Below are positions 29,998 through 41,107 of a stretch of 64,000 nt of DNA, one piece after another. The position numbers and the translations under genes were made by a program. This stretch comes from Viridothelium virens (taxonomy: Eukaryota; Ascomycota; Dothideomycetes; Trypetheliales; Trypetheliaceae), in contig ML991780.1 in the NCBI GenBank assembly GCA_010094025.1, forward strand, positions 372,001-436,000, written 5' to 3'. How positions within the stretch are numbered: position 1 is the first letter of the stretch; every line of letters begins with the position of its first letter. Below the pieces are notes generated by a model. The model did not search any database. It was not told the origin of the DNA and saw only the letters and a list, made by a program, of their open reading frames with translations.

Positions 29998-32673
29998 ATG
30001 TTCACTGCACGCTCGGCTGCGAGGAAGCTGGTATGCTTCTTTTCTCATACCACACTCGACTTGACTGATGTATCTTCTTAGCTTGGCCGTCGTGGCCTCG
30101 CGACCGTCAGCGATGCTCCTCTAAACCGCAAGGTCGAAATGACCAACTGGGAGAAGGGTCATCACATAAACTACCAGAAGATGAGCGAGAACCTATCCAT
30201 CGTTCGATCACGATTGAACAGACCCTTGACCTACGCTGAGAAGGTATGCATCCGTGTATCTCAAGGATGATGTGATCTAATGTAGACTAGATTCTCTATT
30301 CCCATTTGGACGACCCTCATGGACAAGACATTGAACGTGGCAAATCCTACCTGAAGCTTCGACCCGATAGAGTGGCATGCCAAGATGCAACCGCTCAAAT
30401 GGCAATTCTACAGTTCATGTCTGCAGGCATGCCTTCCGTCGCTACCCCTACTACGGTCCATTGTGACCATCTTATTGAGGCACAAATTGGTGGAGAGAAG
30501 GATTTGGAGCGAGCACAGAATATCAACAAAGAAGTATACGACTTTCTATCGACATCATGCGCCAAATACAACATTGGTTTCTGGAAGCCAGGGTCTGGAA
30601 TTATTCACCAGATCGTCCTCGAGAACTACGCTTTCCCTGGTGGACTCATGATTGGAACCGACTCCCACACCCCCAATGCTGGTGGTCTTGGCATGGCTGC
30701 TATCGGTGTCGGTGGTGCCGATGCTGTAGATGTGATGGCAAACCTTCCTTGGGAGTTAAAGGCGCCGAAAGTCACTGGTGTTAGGCTCACAGGGGAGATG
30801 TCGGGCTGGACTGCACCAAAAGGTAGGGACTGCATCCGATTGTCTAGAACGGCTATCCGATGCTTCTATTCTTCTGAGACCTATCCTTCCGAAACACAGT
30901 CCAAGAGCGTCCCAATGAGATATTTGAGCTAACCAGTGCTCCAGATATCATCCTCAAGGTTGCTGGTATCCTCACAGTCAAGGGGGGTACTGGGGCCATC
31001 ATTGAGTACCACGGCCCCGGCACGAAATCGCTTTCTTGCACTGGTATGGGAACGATATGTAACATGGGGTATAGCAACCACTTTCTTCTGTGTACGAAAG
31101 AGGAAGTCCAGGAAACTGACTGACTTTGTAGTGCCGAAATTGGTGCAACCACCTCGCTCTTCCCCTTCAACGACCGCATGTACGACTACTTAGTGGCAAC
31201 AAAGCGCAAGGACATTGGTGACTTTGCTCGCGCATATGCACAAGAACTACATGAGGACGAAGGTGCAGAATACGACCAACTCATCGAGATCAACTTGTCC
31301 GAACTAGAACCCCATATCAATGGTCCATTCACGCCGGATCTTGCGACTCCAATCGGCAAGTTCAAGGAAGCTGTCGAGACCAATAAGTGGCCAGAGGAGC
31401 TCAAGGTGGGCTTGATCGGCTCTTGCACTAACTCTTCTTACGAAGACATGTCTCGCGCAGCTTCAATTGCCCAAGATGCCTTAGATCACGGTGTAAAGGC
31501 CAAGTCCATGTTCACTGTGACACCAGGATCTGAGCAAATCCGTGCCACTATCGAGCGTGATGGTCAGATGAAGACGCTCGAGGAATTTGGCGGTCTTGTC
31601 CTCGCAAATGCATGCGGTCCTTGCATTGGCCAATGGGACCGTAAAGATGTCAAGAAGGGGGAGCCCAACTCGATCATCTCCTCCTACAATCGTAACTTCA
31701 CTGGCCGGAATGATGCTAACCCTGCTACTCATGCTTTTGTCACTTCTCCGGATCTCGTTGTTGCCATGACCCTGGCCGGTACTCTGAAATTTAACCCACT
31801 TACTGATACACTCAAGGACAAGGACGGAAAGGACTTTAAGCTCACTGCTCCCACCGGTGATGCTCTCCCAAGGAATGGCTATGACCCTGGTACCGATACC
31901 TACCAGGCTCCTCCTTCGGATCGCGCAACCGTCCAAGTTGCCGTCTCTCCTACTTCGGACCGTCTCCAAGTCCTTCAGCCTTTCCCAAGCTGGGACGGTA
32001 AAGACAAGCTGGACATGCCCATCTTGATCAAGACCAAGGGCAAGACAACCACGGACCATATCTCCAGTAAGTGTTTGATTTGTGGTACCTTTATCAGAGC
32101 ACGTAAGACTGATCCTGAAATTTAGTGGCCGGACCGTGGCTCAAGTACCGAGGTCATCTTGACAACATTTCGAACAACATGCTCATCGGTGCGATCAATG
32201 AGGCCAACGGTGAGGCCAACAAAGTCAAGAACGAAACGACTGGGGAATGGGGCGCAGTCCCTGCCACCGCTCGAGATTACAAGAAGAAAGGCGTCGAATG
32301 GGTGGTCGTCGGCGATTGGAACTACGGGGAAGGCTCATCCCGTGAACATGCCGCTCTCGAACCTCGTCACCTCGGAGGTATCGCAATCATCACTCGATCC
32401 TTTGCCCGTATCCACGAGACCAATCTCAAGAAGCAAGGCGTACTTCCTTTGACTTTCTCCGACCCCGCCGATTATGATAAGATCAAGCCTGACGACAGAG
32501 TTGACCTCTTGTGCACGCAAATTGCGGTTGGCAAGCCGATGACACTGAGAGTACATCCTGCGGATGGTGGAAAGACTTTTGATGTATCGTTATCCCACAC
32601 CTTCAACGAAAGCCAGATAGAATGGTTCAAGAATGGCAGCGCGTTGAACACTATGGCCAAAGCGCATTCATAG
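29998..32673 (+). CDS. ACO1: Aconitate hydratase, mitochondrial
   Basis: Six exons (29998-30030, 30082-30243, 30291-30822, 30945-31068, 31132-32066, 32126-32673) encode 777 residues, the usual length. The N-terminal '[19 protein letters not shown]' is a mitochondrial targeting peptide. The three cysteines that bind the [4Fe-4S] cluster are Cys382 in 'GSCTNSS' and Cys445/Cys448 in '[11 protein letters not shown]'. The swivel domain is marked by '[15 protein letters not shown]'. The enzyme converts citrate to isocitrate in the TCA cycle. Introns cluster in the first half except for one before the C-terminal domain. All splice phases agree, and the sequence shows no sign of damage. The gene is divergent from BUD20. 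Confidence 0.98.
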
Positions 32674-33337
32674 GTAGAGCCTTGTTTCTCTTCACGAGTC
32701 GTTGAGATGAGAAGACGTTGGGAGGTTGTGGATAAGAGGGTTCGAGGGGGATGCAACGGAGACGAGGAAACAAGAAGAGCGGATGCACTCAAGATTCGGG
32801 GAATTCGGTTCTTCGCAGAGTGGCTGCACCATTGTATGCATGTGAATAGTACGCTTGTGTTTTATGTAGGTCTCACTAAATTTTCATTCACTGTTCGATG
32901 GTTTGAAGATTTCTGGAACCGTGCCTCAGCTGGATTCCAGCAGCTGCCCCTACTTTAAGGTCTGCGTCAACACCGCTGCGACCGCTTTTGCTTCCGTACC
33001 TACAGCCGATCTCTAAATGCTATTCCTTGCAAGTGGGGAGTTTACACGGGTCCCCGGATTTTGTTCGTGGTCTTCAGCTGCCGCTCGGCCGAACGCACCC
33101 TATTGTGGCAATGAAATACGACCAACTGAAATCAGGGCTTTCTCCCCTTGCGATGTCTCAAGAGGTATACCATGTCGAGAAAGTCGGCTGTTAGAGAATG
33201 CCATGAGACTTATAGTTTCTGGTTACGTACTGCTGCAGAGTTACCCGGTCTCCTTTATGCCTCTACAAAATCTCCCCCTCATTTTCTGACTTTCATTCCT
33301 TCAATTGCTTCATGCTTCATTCAGTCCAGATAGTTCA
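32674..33337. other. Intergenic, no gene recognised
   Basis: 664 bases lie between aconitase and the next plus-strand gene: the aconitase 3' end, then the promoter of the membrane protein. No named motif was seen. Confidence 0.45.
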
Positions 33338-34446
33338 ATGTTTTTACGACACCTAGTTCACCTTTTTCTCTTTTCCGCTTTCTGTCAAGCCAAGAACAAT
33401 GGGACATGCTACTTCCCTGATGGAAGCGTTAGCAAGGGCGATGAGCCTTGCGATAGTAACGCGGAAGTCAGCATGTGCTGTGGGCCGGGAAATTTATGTC
33501 TAACGAATGGATTCTGTGGATTAGATGTTACGAACAATTCGGGTATAAGCCTTGGAAGAGGGACGTGTACCGACGAGTCATGGAAATCTGAAATTTGTCC
33601 CCAGCAGTGTCGATTCAGTAAGTGACGCCCAAGCTCTAGGCTTCTGTCTCTCGCCTCTCTGGCGATATGCATCCGTATTCCCCAGTTGTCTAGAAATTCA
33701 TGGCAAACCATTTCTCCCATCCAGATCAAGATTCGGCTATCAACGCTTCCGCCTACAATTTCGCCCATAATCCGGTCCATGTATGGGACTGCGGCCCAGG
33801 ACAAGGGTATGGCACAACCGCAAGCGCCTGTTGCGAATCTGAACAAGAATCTCTCCGATGCTGCTTCACCGCGACCGCCGTTTTCCAGATCGACTCAGCC
33901 ACCATAGGGAACCCTTCCAGCACGGAGGCTACCACAACACCAGCGGGACTGACCACGGCCGGGTCTACGGCGATATCAGCATTCTCCTCCGTTCCAGAGT
34001 CCGGGTCAACCCCGACAGCGAGTCCCGTCCATAGCGCTAATAGTCGAGGTGCGAAGATTGGTATCGGCATAGGAGTTCCACTTGGAGCCATCCTCGCAGC
34101 CGCTTTAGCTGTCCTGGTGTGGAGACTGCGCCGGAAGGAGAAATCAAGAAAGGAGTTGGAAGCACAGCTGCAAGCGGCGACGAAGGGAGGGCTAGTGGAC
34201 AAGCCGGAGCTCGATAGTGCGTCAAAGCATGTTGCAGAATTGGGTGTTATGACGCCGCCAGAAATGGATTCTGGAGGACAGAAACCGGTGACATCTTGGA
34301 AAGTACCCGAACTGGATTCACAACAGATAAGTTCAAATCAGAAGGGCTCGGGTCTGGACGACTTGCAGAAGAGTCCTGATCGAAAATGGACGAGTTCCAA
34401 TCAAAAAGAGACAGAGGCTGGTCCTGCGGCTACTCCCTCGCCGTAA
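33338..34446 (+). CDS. Cysteine-rich secreted-ectodomain, single-pass membrane protein
   Basis: Two exons, 33338-33617 and 33725-34446, encode 333 residues. A signal peptide (about 1-18, ending 'FSAFCQA') is followed by an ectodomain with many cysteines in pairs, including 'SMCCGPGNLCLTNGFCG', 'CPQQCR' and 'CCFTA'. A Ser/Thr/Pro-rich stalk (about 195-245) leads to one membrane helix ('GVPLGAILAAALAVLVWRLR'). The cytosolic tail carries three copies of a 'PELDS/PEMDS' motif. This architecture is common in ascomycete surface sensors and adhesin-like proteins of unknown role, and a receptor or wall-sensing function is only a guess. The intron (107 nt) is fixed by the need to keep the cysteine-rich frame open on both sides. 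Confidence 0.85.
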
Positions 34447-34551
34447 GCAGCTCGAAAATTTTTGTATTGATAATATGCCATTAGCATGTAAGATAGATGT
34501 AGAGTAACGAGTATTTACGGATGGCGCGATAAGCTCGCGAATTTTGGTCTA

Positions 34552-36708
34552 TCAATCTTGCAAAGATCCTGTGGCACCCAGCCAAGCCACAACGGACCCA
34601 ATGAACCACGCGGGCCACCACAAGAGCCAGACCACAACCTGTGTCCACAGTCCATGCACATGCCAACCCACACTGGCAGCTGTTAAGACTTCTGTTACGT
34701 GCACCTCAGTCGCCCAGGCAACCGCGAACGTCAGAGTTAGGGGGCTTAGCGCGGCGAGTAAGAACACCACTGCCACGCATACGATCCGTGGTATCAGTCG
34801 ATTGGATGACGGCGGAGAAGTGCCATTAGTAGACATCGGGATGCAGAGATGGACGAATGATAAAGGAGCAGTAGCAAGGCCGACGAGGAAGGCGAGCGAG
34901 AAGTTGAGGGTCGCGAGAGCAGAAAGGAACATTCCGAGGAGTAGGAGGGAGAAGCACGAGAGGAGAGTGACGTCTTGGCGGGTAGGTGTACGGAGAGTGG
35001 TGAAGAAAAGGGAACTAAGAGGGGGAAGGATAAGAGTAATGGTAGTAGAGACTGTGAATGTGCTGGTGAGAGACTATGTGTCAAGCATTTATTAGATGGT
35101 TGATCAAGTTGGCGAAACAGATTGGGGTAATTGACTTACACTTTCAAATGTATTGTTGAAGACATAAAGAGGAATGAGTCCTAGGAAGTGCACGGCACAT
35201 ACGAAAGTCAATGGTAAAAATAGTTGTCGTTCCGTCACTTCGAGCGTTTCTGTAGGCACCAGTGCAACCATGCCGTCTTGTTTGAGAACGGTCAGATCTT
35301 CCTTCACTCCTTTCTTCTCCTTTGGTTCTGGTATGCCAACCTTGGTGGACTGCTTCGGCCGACCGCTCTGCACCCACAATGCAATCGACGTGATAGTGAA
35401 ATTAACCGCAACAAGCATGGCACTTGGGAGATATGTGCCAATACTCACGAATCGGTTCGCTTGCATAAGCAAGTAGAAGAAGAAACTCTGATGGAGATGC
35501 TCTAGCAGATTGTTCAGACTTCGAAACATGCTTTCGACAGTACGACCAAGGCTCATCTCATCTTGCCAACCGTCACCAATGGTCTGCAGAGTAATTGCGT
35601 CGACGTGGTACGGGATGAAGCTGCTGTGAGGGCCCGAAGCGTGTCCCAAACCTTGACTTAGCATCCCTCTTAGCATAGTCTCCAACCGCTCTTGGTAGGT
35701 GTCATCATGCTTCCACATGCGTTGAAGTGTACAGCCAATGCCCATTTGACCACTTGCAATAGATACGGCCGTATTGAAGAGATCAAGGTTGGATAATTGG
35801 CCATTTATTCCGTCATAGATGATGTGAAGCTTGTCAAAGCGATGGCCCCATGTTCCTGCAGGGTAGTCGACCGCGACAGCGCCTTGGAGGGCACCGGATT
35901 TTAGGGTCAAAGACTCGACAGTAGTGGGTGAGTGTGCATCATGGTAGGCATCCACCCAGGCCTGAGGTCCGGCCGTGCTATCCCCGGCGATCAGGAAGAT
36001 GATATCTTTAGACCATAATGACCATCCTGCCGCTTCCATTAGCCAGACTCATACTGTTTTGGGCGGGAAGCAAGTTGATTACTCTTGAAATATCTGGCCA
36101 TGGTAAGGACAAGAGCCACCCCGCTCTGATTGAGTACATGGTCCATATTCCTCCAAGCCCCAATGAGGACAACAGCCTCCGTCGCATCTGCTCTCGGGCC
36201 TTGTAGCACAGCGTAGACATTTTGGCCTGTGATGTTTTTCCCGGCAGCCGTATATCGATACGTTTGACGAGCTACTCTAAGACCGCAGGTTTTGAAGAAC
36301 TCCGCTAACTTTTCCGTTCGTCTAATCTAAATGTAAGCGATAGCTAAGACTGTCAGATAGTGAAATGACTCCGGCATACTCCTCATCCGTCTTGTCACCC
36401 AAAGCTGCTACCTCTTGCCTATATGCTCGAAAGATGTTGTGCTCACTTCCACCAAAGTAGGTGTGAACCTGCCCCGGAAGCAATGCATTCTCGGAGACAT
36501 ATGTCTGTCTCGAATATTCGTTTAAGGGCAGTATCAGAAGCCAGACTACGCCAACAATGACGCACAATGCTGAAAGAAAGGGCGGCGCCTTTTGGGCTCG
36601 CGGATCGTTTCTCAGGGCCAGTAGTCGAGCTGGTTAGGGGTCAGTACTGTTGCGCATACGATACATCCGGTTTTAATTGACTTGATTGGACTCACCTACT
36701 AGCGACAT
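34552..36708 (-). CDS. GAA1: GPI transamidase complex subunit Gaa1
   Basis: Five exons on the minus strand (36708-36696, 36629-36380, 36321-36083, 36026-35140, 35073-34552) give 636 residues. The first exon is 13 nt. A membrane anchor near residues 20-40 is followed by a large luminal domain with the M28-peptidase-like pattern: 'EAVVLIGAWRN', 'RWSLWSKDIIFLIAGD' and 'GPQAWVDAYHD'. Several C-terminal membrane spans end with 'WVQSGRPK..' and 'WWPAWFIGSVVAWLG'. Gaa1 sits in the ER membrane and helps the transamidase join preformed GPI anchors to proteins. Splice phases are consistent throughout, and the joins restore 'ARYFKRWSLW' and 'NNTFESSLTSTF'. It shares a 177-base upstream region with the rhomboid gene. 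Confidence 0.95.
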
Positions 36709-36885
36709 AGTTTTCGAAGCGTGTGTTCAAGCAAGCATTATGTCATTTCGTTCATTATTGAAGAGATCGGAAATTTGTACTAGACGAAAACGCGATTCTC
36801 GGAGCACGCGACTGCGATTGAGCGTCATCCCGTCTTCCTCTCCCATTTCTTCCTCCCTCACCTCCGCCATCCTCCGCGACGCCAT
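36709..36885. promoter_or_regulatory. Compact bidirectional promoter, GAA1 / rhomboid
   Basis: Only 177 bases separate the two start codons, so both genes must use overlapping control sequences. Both products are ER/Golgi membrane proteins. No specific factor site was recognised. Confidence 0.55.
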
Positions 36886-37870
36886 ATGGCACAATCCTCC
36901 TGGCAGGTGAGCCCTGCTAGGATCCGGTCATATTTGAATAGAATTCCGCTTGCGACTCGACTTCTTGTCTTGTCCATCTTTTTCATTTCGATTCTGGGTC
37001 AACGTTTACCGAGCCTACGAGATTGGGGGTGCTTGCTTCCAGCAGAGACTAATTTGGCAACTCGTGAGTGTCGAACTCAGATGACCGACTTCAAACGATT
37101 ACCGTCGCCATAGGCTAAATATATGGAAACCTAGTCAATCGACTATCTACCTACCCGTTCTTCCATCTTTCACTCATCCATCTCGTCCTCAACCTCCTCG
37201 CACTTACGCCTCTCCTGACTAACTTCGAATCCGAAAACGGCACTATCGTCACCCTTGTGCTCTTCACTGGTCGTACGTTCCCTCTCATATCTCATCCTCT
37301 CCCTCTCCCCAAAAGAAAAGAGAACCTCTCCCAAGGCTAACATCCCCACCCCCAACAGCCTTCTGTCTCATCCCCGGCCTCATCTACACAGGCCTCACCC
37401 TCCTCACTCACCTCTCCACCAACGCCGCCGTCTGCGGCTCCAGCATCTGGATCTTCCTCCTCCTCTCCTCCACCGCCTACGCCACCTACCGCACGAACCC
37501 GTATTTCGTTATCCCCATCACCTCTCCCTCGCTGCACTTCCCGACCTGGGCGTCTCCGCTCCTCGCCGCCCTCCTCATCTGGATCTTCATCCCGGGAACC
37601 TCGCTGCTGGGTCACCTCTGCGGGTGCGCGGTGGGGTACGGATGGGGGAGCGGAGTGCTGAAGTTCTTGGGCCCGCCAGAGCGGCCGCTGCGCTGGATCG
37701 AGGGCAAGCTGAATTTGTTAGGGAGACTGCCGCATTATGTGAGTGTGGATCAGAAGATCTATGGCCGGTACGGGGTGTTGCCAAGTATGGGCGGCTCGGA
37801 TGAGGATGTGGAGGCGGGGACGTCGAGGTTTAGGGGGACGGGTCCGTCGGGGCAGAGACTTGGACCTTGA
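36886..37870 (+). CDS. RBD2: Rhomboid-type intramembrane serine protease (Rbd2-like)
   Basis: Three exons, 36886-37063, 37135-37269 and 37359-37870, give 274 residues. Six hydrophobic helices are visible. The catalytic Ser is in the GxS motif at residue 133 ('CGSSIWIF'), and the partner His is in 'GHLCGCAVGYGWG'. The conserved 'STYPFFHLSLIHLVLNLLAL' loop helix is rebuilt by the first splice join. Rbd2-type rhomboids act in the Golgi; in several fungi they cleave the membrane-bound SREBP factor during low oxygen, which is family knowledge and not shown here. The tail is short and acidic. An alternative would be an inactive rhomboid, but both catalytic residues are present. Confidence 0.92.
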
Positions 37871-38392
37871 ATGGAGGAAGGGAAATGAAGCTCAAATTTA
37901 TCTTCTCTATTTCTTGTATTTGGAATGGGTCTGTATAGGGACTCTGGATTGAAGCGTATTTGATGTTGTGGACATTTGGGGCAATACTCATGCCTTTCTC
38001 GACATGGCAAGAGACTGGACTTGTATAATTTTACTTTCTCTTGGGTCAAACGGCGAAAATGTTTCGCGGTCGGAATCCAAAAAAGATATAAAACGGTGGA
38101 GATGTGCTGCTTGAACATAGCCAGATGAGACCTGCGCCGTGTCTTTGATTGATTTTGCACACACAGTATTGAGATGGACACAGGGAACAATGCGACATGC
38201 TTGCTGCAGATAGGCCAACTCCCGTGACACCTACAGCCCCAAGACCCTATTAACGAAACGGGGGAGAAGACCAGCCCAAAGAATCTCCGACAACGCGCCG
38301 ATCACCCCAACGCACTCCTTCGCTATCGTGCAAACGCTGACAGGGTTCGCCCTCACTGATTCCAGGGCCTACCGTGAGCGATTCTATCTTGC
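37871..38392. other. Intergenic between convergent genes
   Basis: 522 bases hold the 3' ends of the rhomboid and Bsd2-like genes. No gene or distinct terminator was recognised. Confidence 0.45.
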
Positions 38393-39683
38393 TCAAACAC
38401 TTGTCTCTGGCCTCTCTCCCTCTGCTACAACGGGAGTGCCGAGACCGCGATCCGGACTCTGTAAGACTAGCTGCTCGTGCCGTCTCGCCCGTAAGAAATC
38501 GCTCACAGCTCTGATGAGGATGAACCACCCGATGACCATCAACGCGTATGCCATCCAGTCATTCGACGAAATCCCGCCCAAGCCACCAGGCACCTCACCC
38601 GTCGGCATCGACCCATCCGGTCCGACATCCCCCGGGTTGAAATCATGCGAATTCGGATCCGGAGGCGAACCACCGAAATCCCCACCAGGCTGTCCACCGT
38701 TCGCAGGATCGCTTGGGTTGGGCGAGGGACCGGTTGATGCCCCTTTCATCGTAAAGCCATACTGGACAAGAGTAATTCCGAGCCCGGCGCGGGATCCGTT
38801 CTTGGCGGCGTGCGTGGTGTGCAGGAGGTAGGTAAGAAGGAAGCCGACGAGCTGGAAGGACATGCTGATCATGCCATTCCAGACGAAGGAGAAGACGGAG
38901 CCGACAGGGAGACCGTCGACGAAGACTTCGTCGCTTACCATGCCAGGCGCGAGGATGGTGGTCTCCCAGTAAGGGGGAGTGGCGTCGGCAGCAGCTTGCT
39001 CGTAGGTCTGTATTGACTAGTCAGCATAACATGACGCAGAGAGGAAGTCCTTGTGTAAGTGAGGCTTGACATACCGGTGGCTTCTCATCTAGTTCTTCGC
39101 CCCGTGTTGGCTTGGCGCTAAGATTCGCAAACACGCCATCGTGAACATTATTGCCTCCACCGTATACCGGTCCATTTGTTCCAGATGTGGGCGGAGGGAC
39201 AAAGGTGGGCAACTCCGTGACTCTTCTTTGTATTTGGCCAGGTCTTACATCTTCATCTTCTGCCTCGCCGCTGCCACTCGCCGAAGGATTGCCACGCATG
39301 AGTCGCTGTCTATCATCTCCATTCTCGTTCTCATCGTCTGAGTCATCGTCGGAAGGTACATCAAACGTGTCTGCCAGTGTTCGTTCGGCTTCTGAGCGCA
39401 AAGGATCATGTGAGGAGATTGAGTGTCGTCTTGATTGAGGAGAGGAAGCGCGAGATCGGAATGACGGCGGTGGGGAGTTGGGTATCGAGTGTTGACGTGG
39501 CATAGGGGACGTAGGCGTTACTGGAGAGCTATCATCATCTTGCGCCGCGACCTGAAATTGCATATCAGCCATATTCTATCGTAGCCTTGAAAGTGACCCT
39601 GAGTTGGGTCGTCCGGGGTAAGGTGTTGTTGGTGAGGAGTGGCGAGAGTAACATACCCTCTCGTATCTTCCGTGAGAGCTCAT
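38393..39683 (-). CDS. Bsd2/Ndfip-like Rsp5 adaptor membrane protein
   Basis: Three exons, 39683-39657, 39551-39075 and 39007-38393, encode 372 residues. The start 'MSSHGRYERVAAQDDD' is typical of the group and is rebuilt only when the 27-nt first exon is used; the ATG at 39572 is otherwise intronic. The N-terminal half is disordered and acidic. A PPxY motif (PPTY, residues 167-170) spans the second intron; it is the docking signal for the WW domains of the ubiquitin ligase Rsp5/Nedd4. The second half has three hydrophobic segments ('WNGMISMSFQLVGFLLTYLL' and two others) around a Pro/Gly/Asp-rich loop. Bsd2 sends metal transporters and faulty membrane proteins to the vacuole. Confidence 0.9.
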
Positions 39684-40009
39684 GTCGAGCCTCTGGAAGA
39701 ATGGAAGAGTTCAGAATGGAAAGAAAAGAGTGGTAAAGATCAGGGCTGAAGAGGAGCCAGGGAAGGTATGAGTGATGTGAAAGGGCCGCGACGGTCAGGT
39801 ATCTGGAACGACATGGAACAGATGGAGGAGCAGGTGGTGCTGAGCCACCGCCGCTTTGAGCCAGGAGTGAGCCCACCCGGTCATCACGACGCGACTTGAT
39901 TGGATAGAGACTACATATGACGACCTCGAAAAAGTTATCACCGGTCATCTTGTATAACAATTCAGGTGATTTCGCCTTTGGCGCATCCTTTCAAAAAACA
40001 CCCTCAACC
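39684..40009. promoter_or_regulatory. Bidirectional promoter, Bsd2-like / Cbp6-like
   Basis: 326 bases separate two divergent start codons. No named motif was recognised. Confidence 0.45.
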
Positions 40010-40564
40010 ATGTCTCGCGCCGTGCGTTTACAATTACCCTTGCCACAATTCCCAAAACCTCATCCGTGCTAATCTCTACCATCGCAGATCGCTGCAAAAC
40101 ACTATGAGCGCATCCTTCAAGCATGGCCAAAGGACCTGCTACGGCCCACGGTCTCACTCCAAAAACTCCTTCAAAAGCGCCTAGAAAATCAAAACCCAGA
40201 ACCAGCAGTAGGATCGCCAGCATCAGGATCGCCAGCATCTTCCCCTAGCCTTAAGCAAACCGCGTTCAGCGAAGGCGCAGAATTGAGACAAATCAATGCT
40301 CTTTACTCACTACTAGATAATCGATACTCTAAGCAGGTAAACATTTCCCACAAGTCAGATCATTATCTGATTCATACGATTGAGTATGGTATGGATAATG
40401 CTAACACGCGCGGCCAATAGTACCCCGTCTCAAAAAGATTGATGAATCCAACCTTTGATCCGACCTATTATCATCGCCTATCCCATGAAATTGAGCAAGC
40501 GCCAAATTTGTCCTTTTTTGAAAGACTATTGAGAAGAGTAAAAGCAAGGATACGATTTTCATAG
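40010..40564 (+). CDS. Cbp6/UQCC2-like cytochrome bc1 assembly factor
   Basis: Three exons, 40010-40021, 40088-40336 and 40421-40564, encode 134 residues. The first exon has only four codons ('MSRA'). The protein continues 'IAAKHYERILQAWPKDLLRP' and 'SLQKLLQKRL', with a later 'INALYSLLDNRYSKQYPVS'. It ends basic ('LLRRVKARIRFS'). This matches the short helical family that includes yeast Cbp6 and human UQCC2, mitochondrial proteins that with Cbp3 bind the ribosome tunnel and newly made cytochrome b. The call rests on pattern memory of a weakly conserved family; the gene model itself is solid because all phases fit. Confidence 0.8.
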
Positions 40565-41107
40565 TATGAGTATCTTGTCTGTTTGGAACAAACTGCATAG
40601 CGAACGGCGTCTACGCTGTGCAAGTGGCAAGTTCATGTCATCGATGGCTTCCGACAGTCTATTCTATCTTGTATTGATATTCATGGCCAGTCTCAGGACT
40701 CCATCAGTATTGTTATTAATTGTCGATGGTCGATAGCCAATGGCCAAAAAACCCACTTCGATGACACTATCTCCATATACCTTTCCCTCAGAATTCTTCT
40801 GTCGTCATGACTGTCAACAGCGAGACTCGGCTCAGATGGACATTAGCCTCGTCTTCTCTCGTCTCCTCTTGTCATTAGGACGAAACGGATCGCAATTACC
40901 CTTTGGACATTTACAAGTCGACAAGCAAGCCTGAACAAACAAATTTGCCTGGAAGAATAGTATCTCTCACAAAATGCCCCAGGAAAATGGAAATCCATAC
41001 AAGTACTGTAGATCCTATGAAAGAGAATGCGAAACGCTAACGAGAAGAGTGTTAGAATCACCTCACTGACAAATGTTTTTTAACCAGATAATTTTCGAAT
41101 GTTCGGA
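40565..41107. other. Intergenic between convergent genes
   Basis: 543 bases lie between the Cbp6-like and TBCC stops. Nothing was recognised. Confidence 0.45.

Noticed and set aside
37255-37803. Plus-strand frame of 182 codons in the rhomboid gene
   Set aside because: It is a shifted frame of rhomboid exon 3; the His/Pro/Arg-rich peptide is a by-product.
39569-39572. Internal ATG as start of the Bsd2-like gene
   Set aside because: Starting there omits the conserved 'MSSHGRYER' beginning; the 27-nt upstream exon joined at GTC gives the expected N-terminus with a clean intron.
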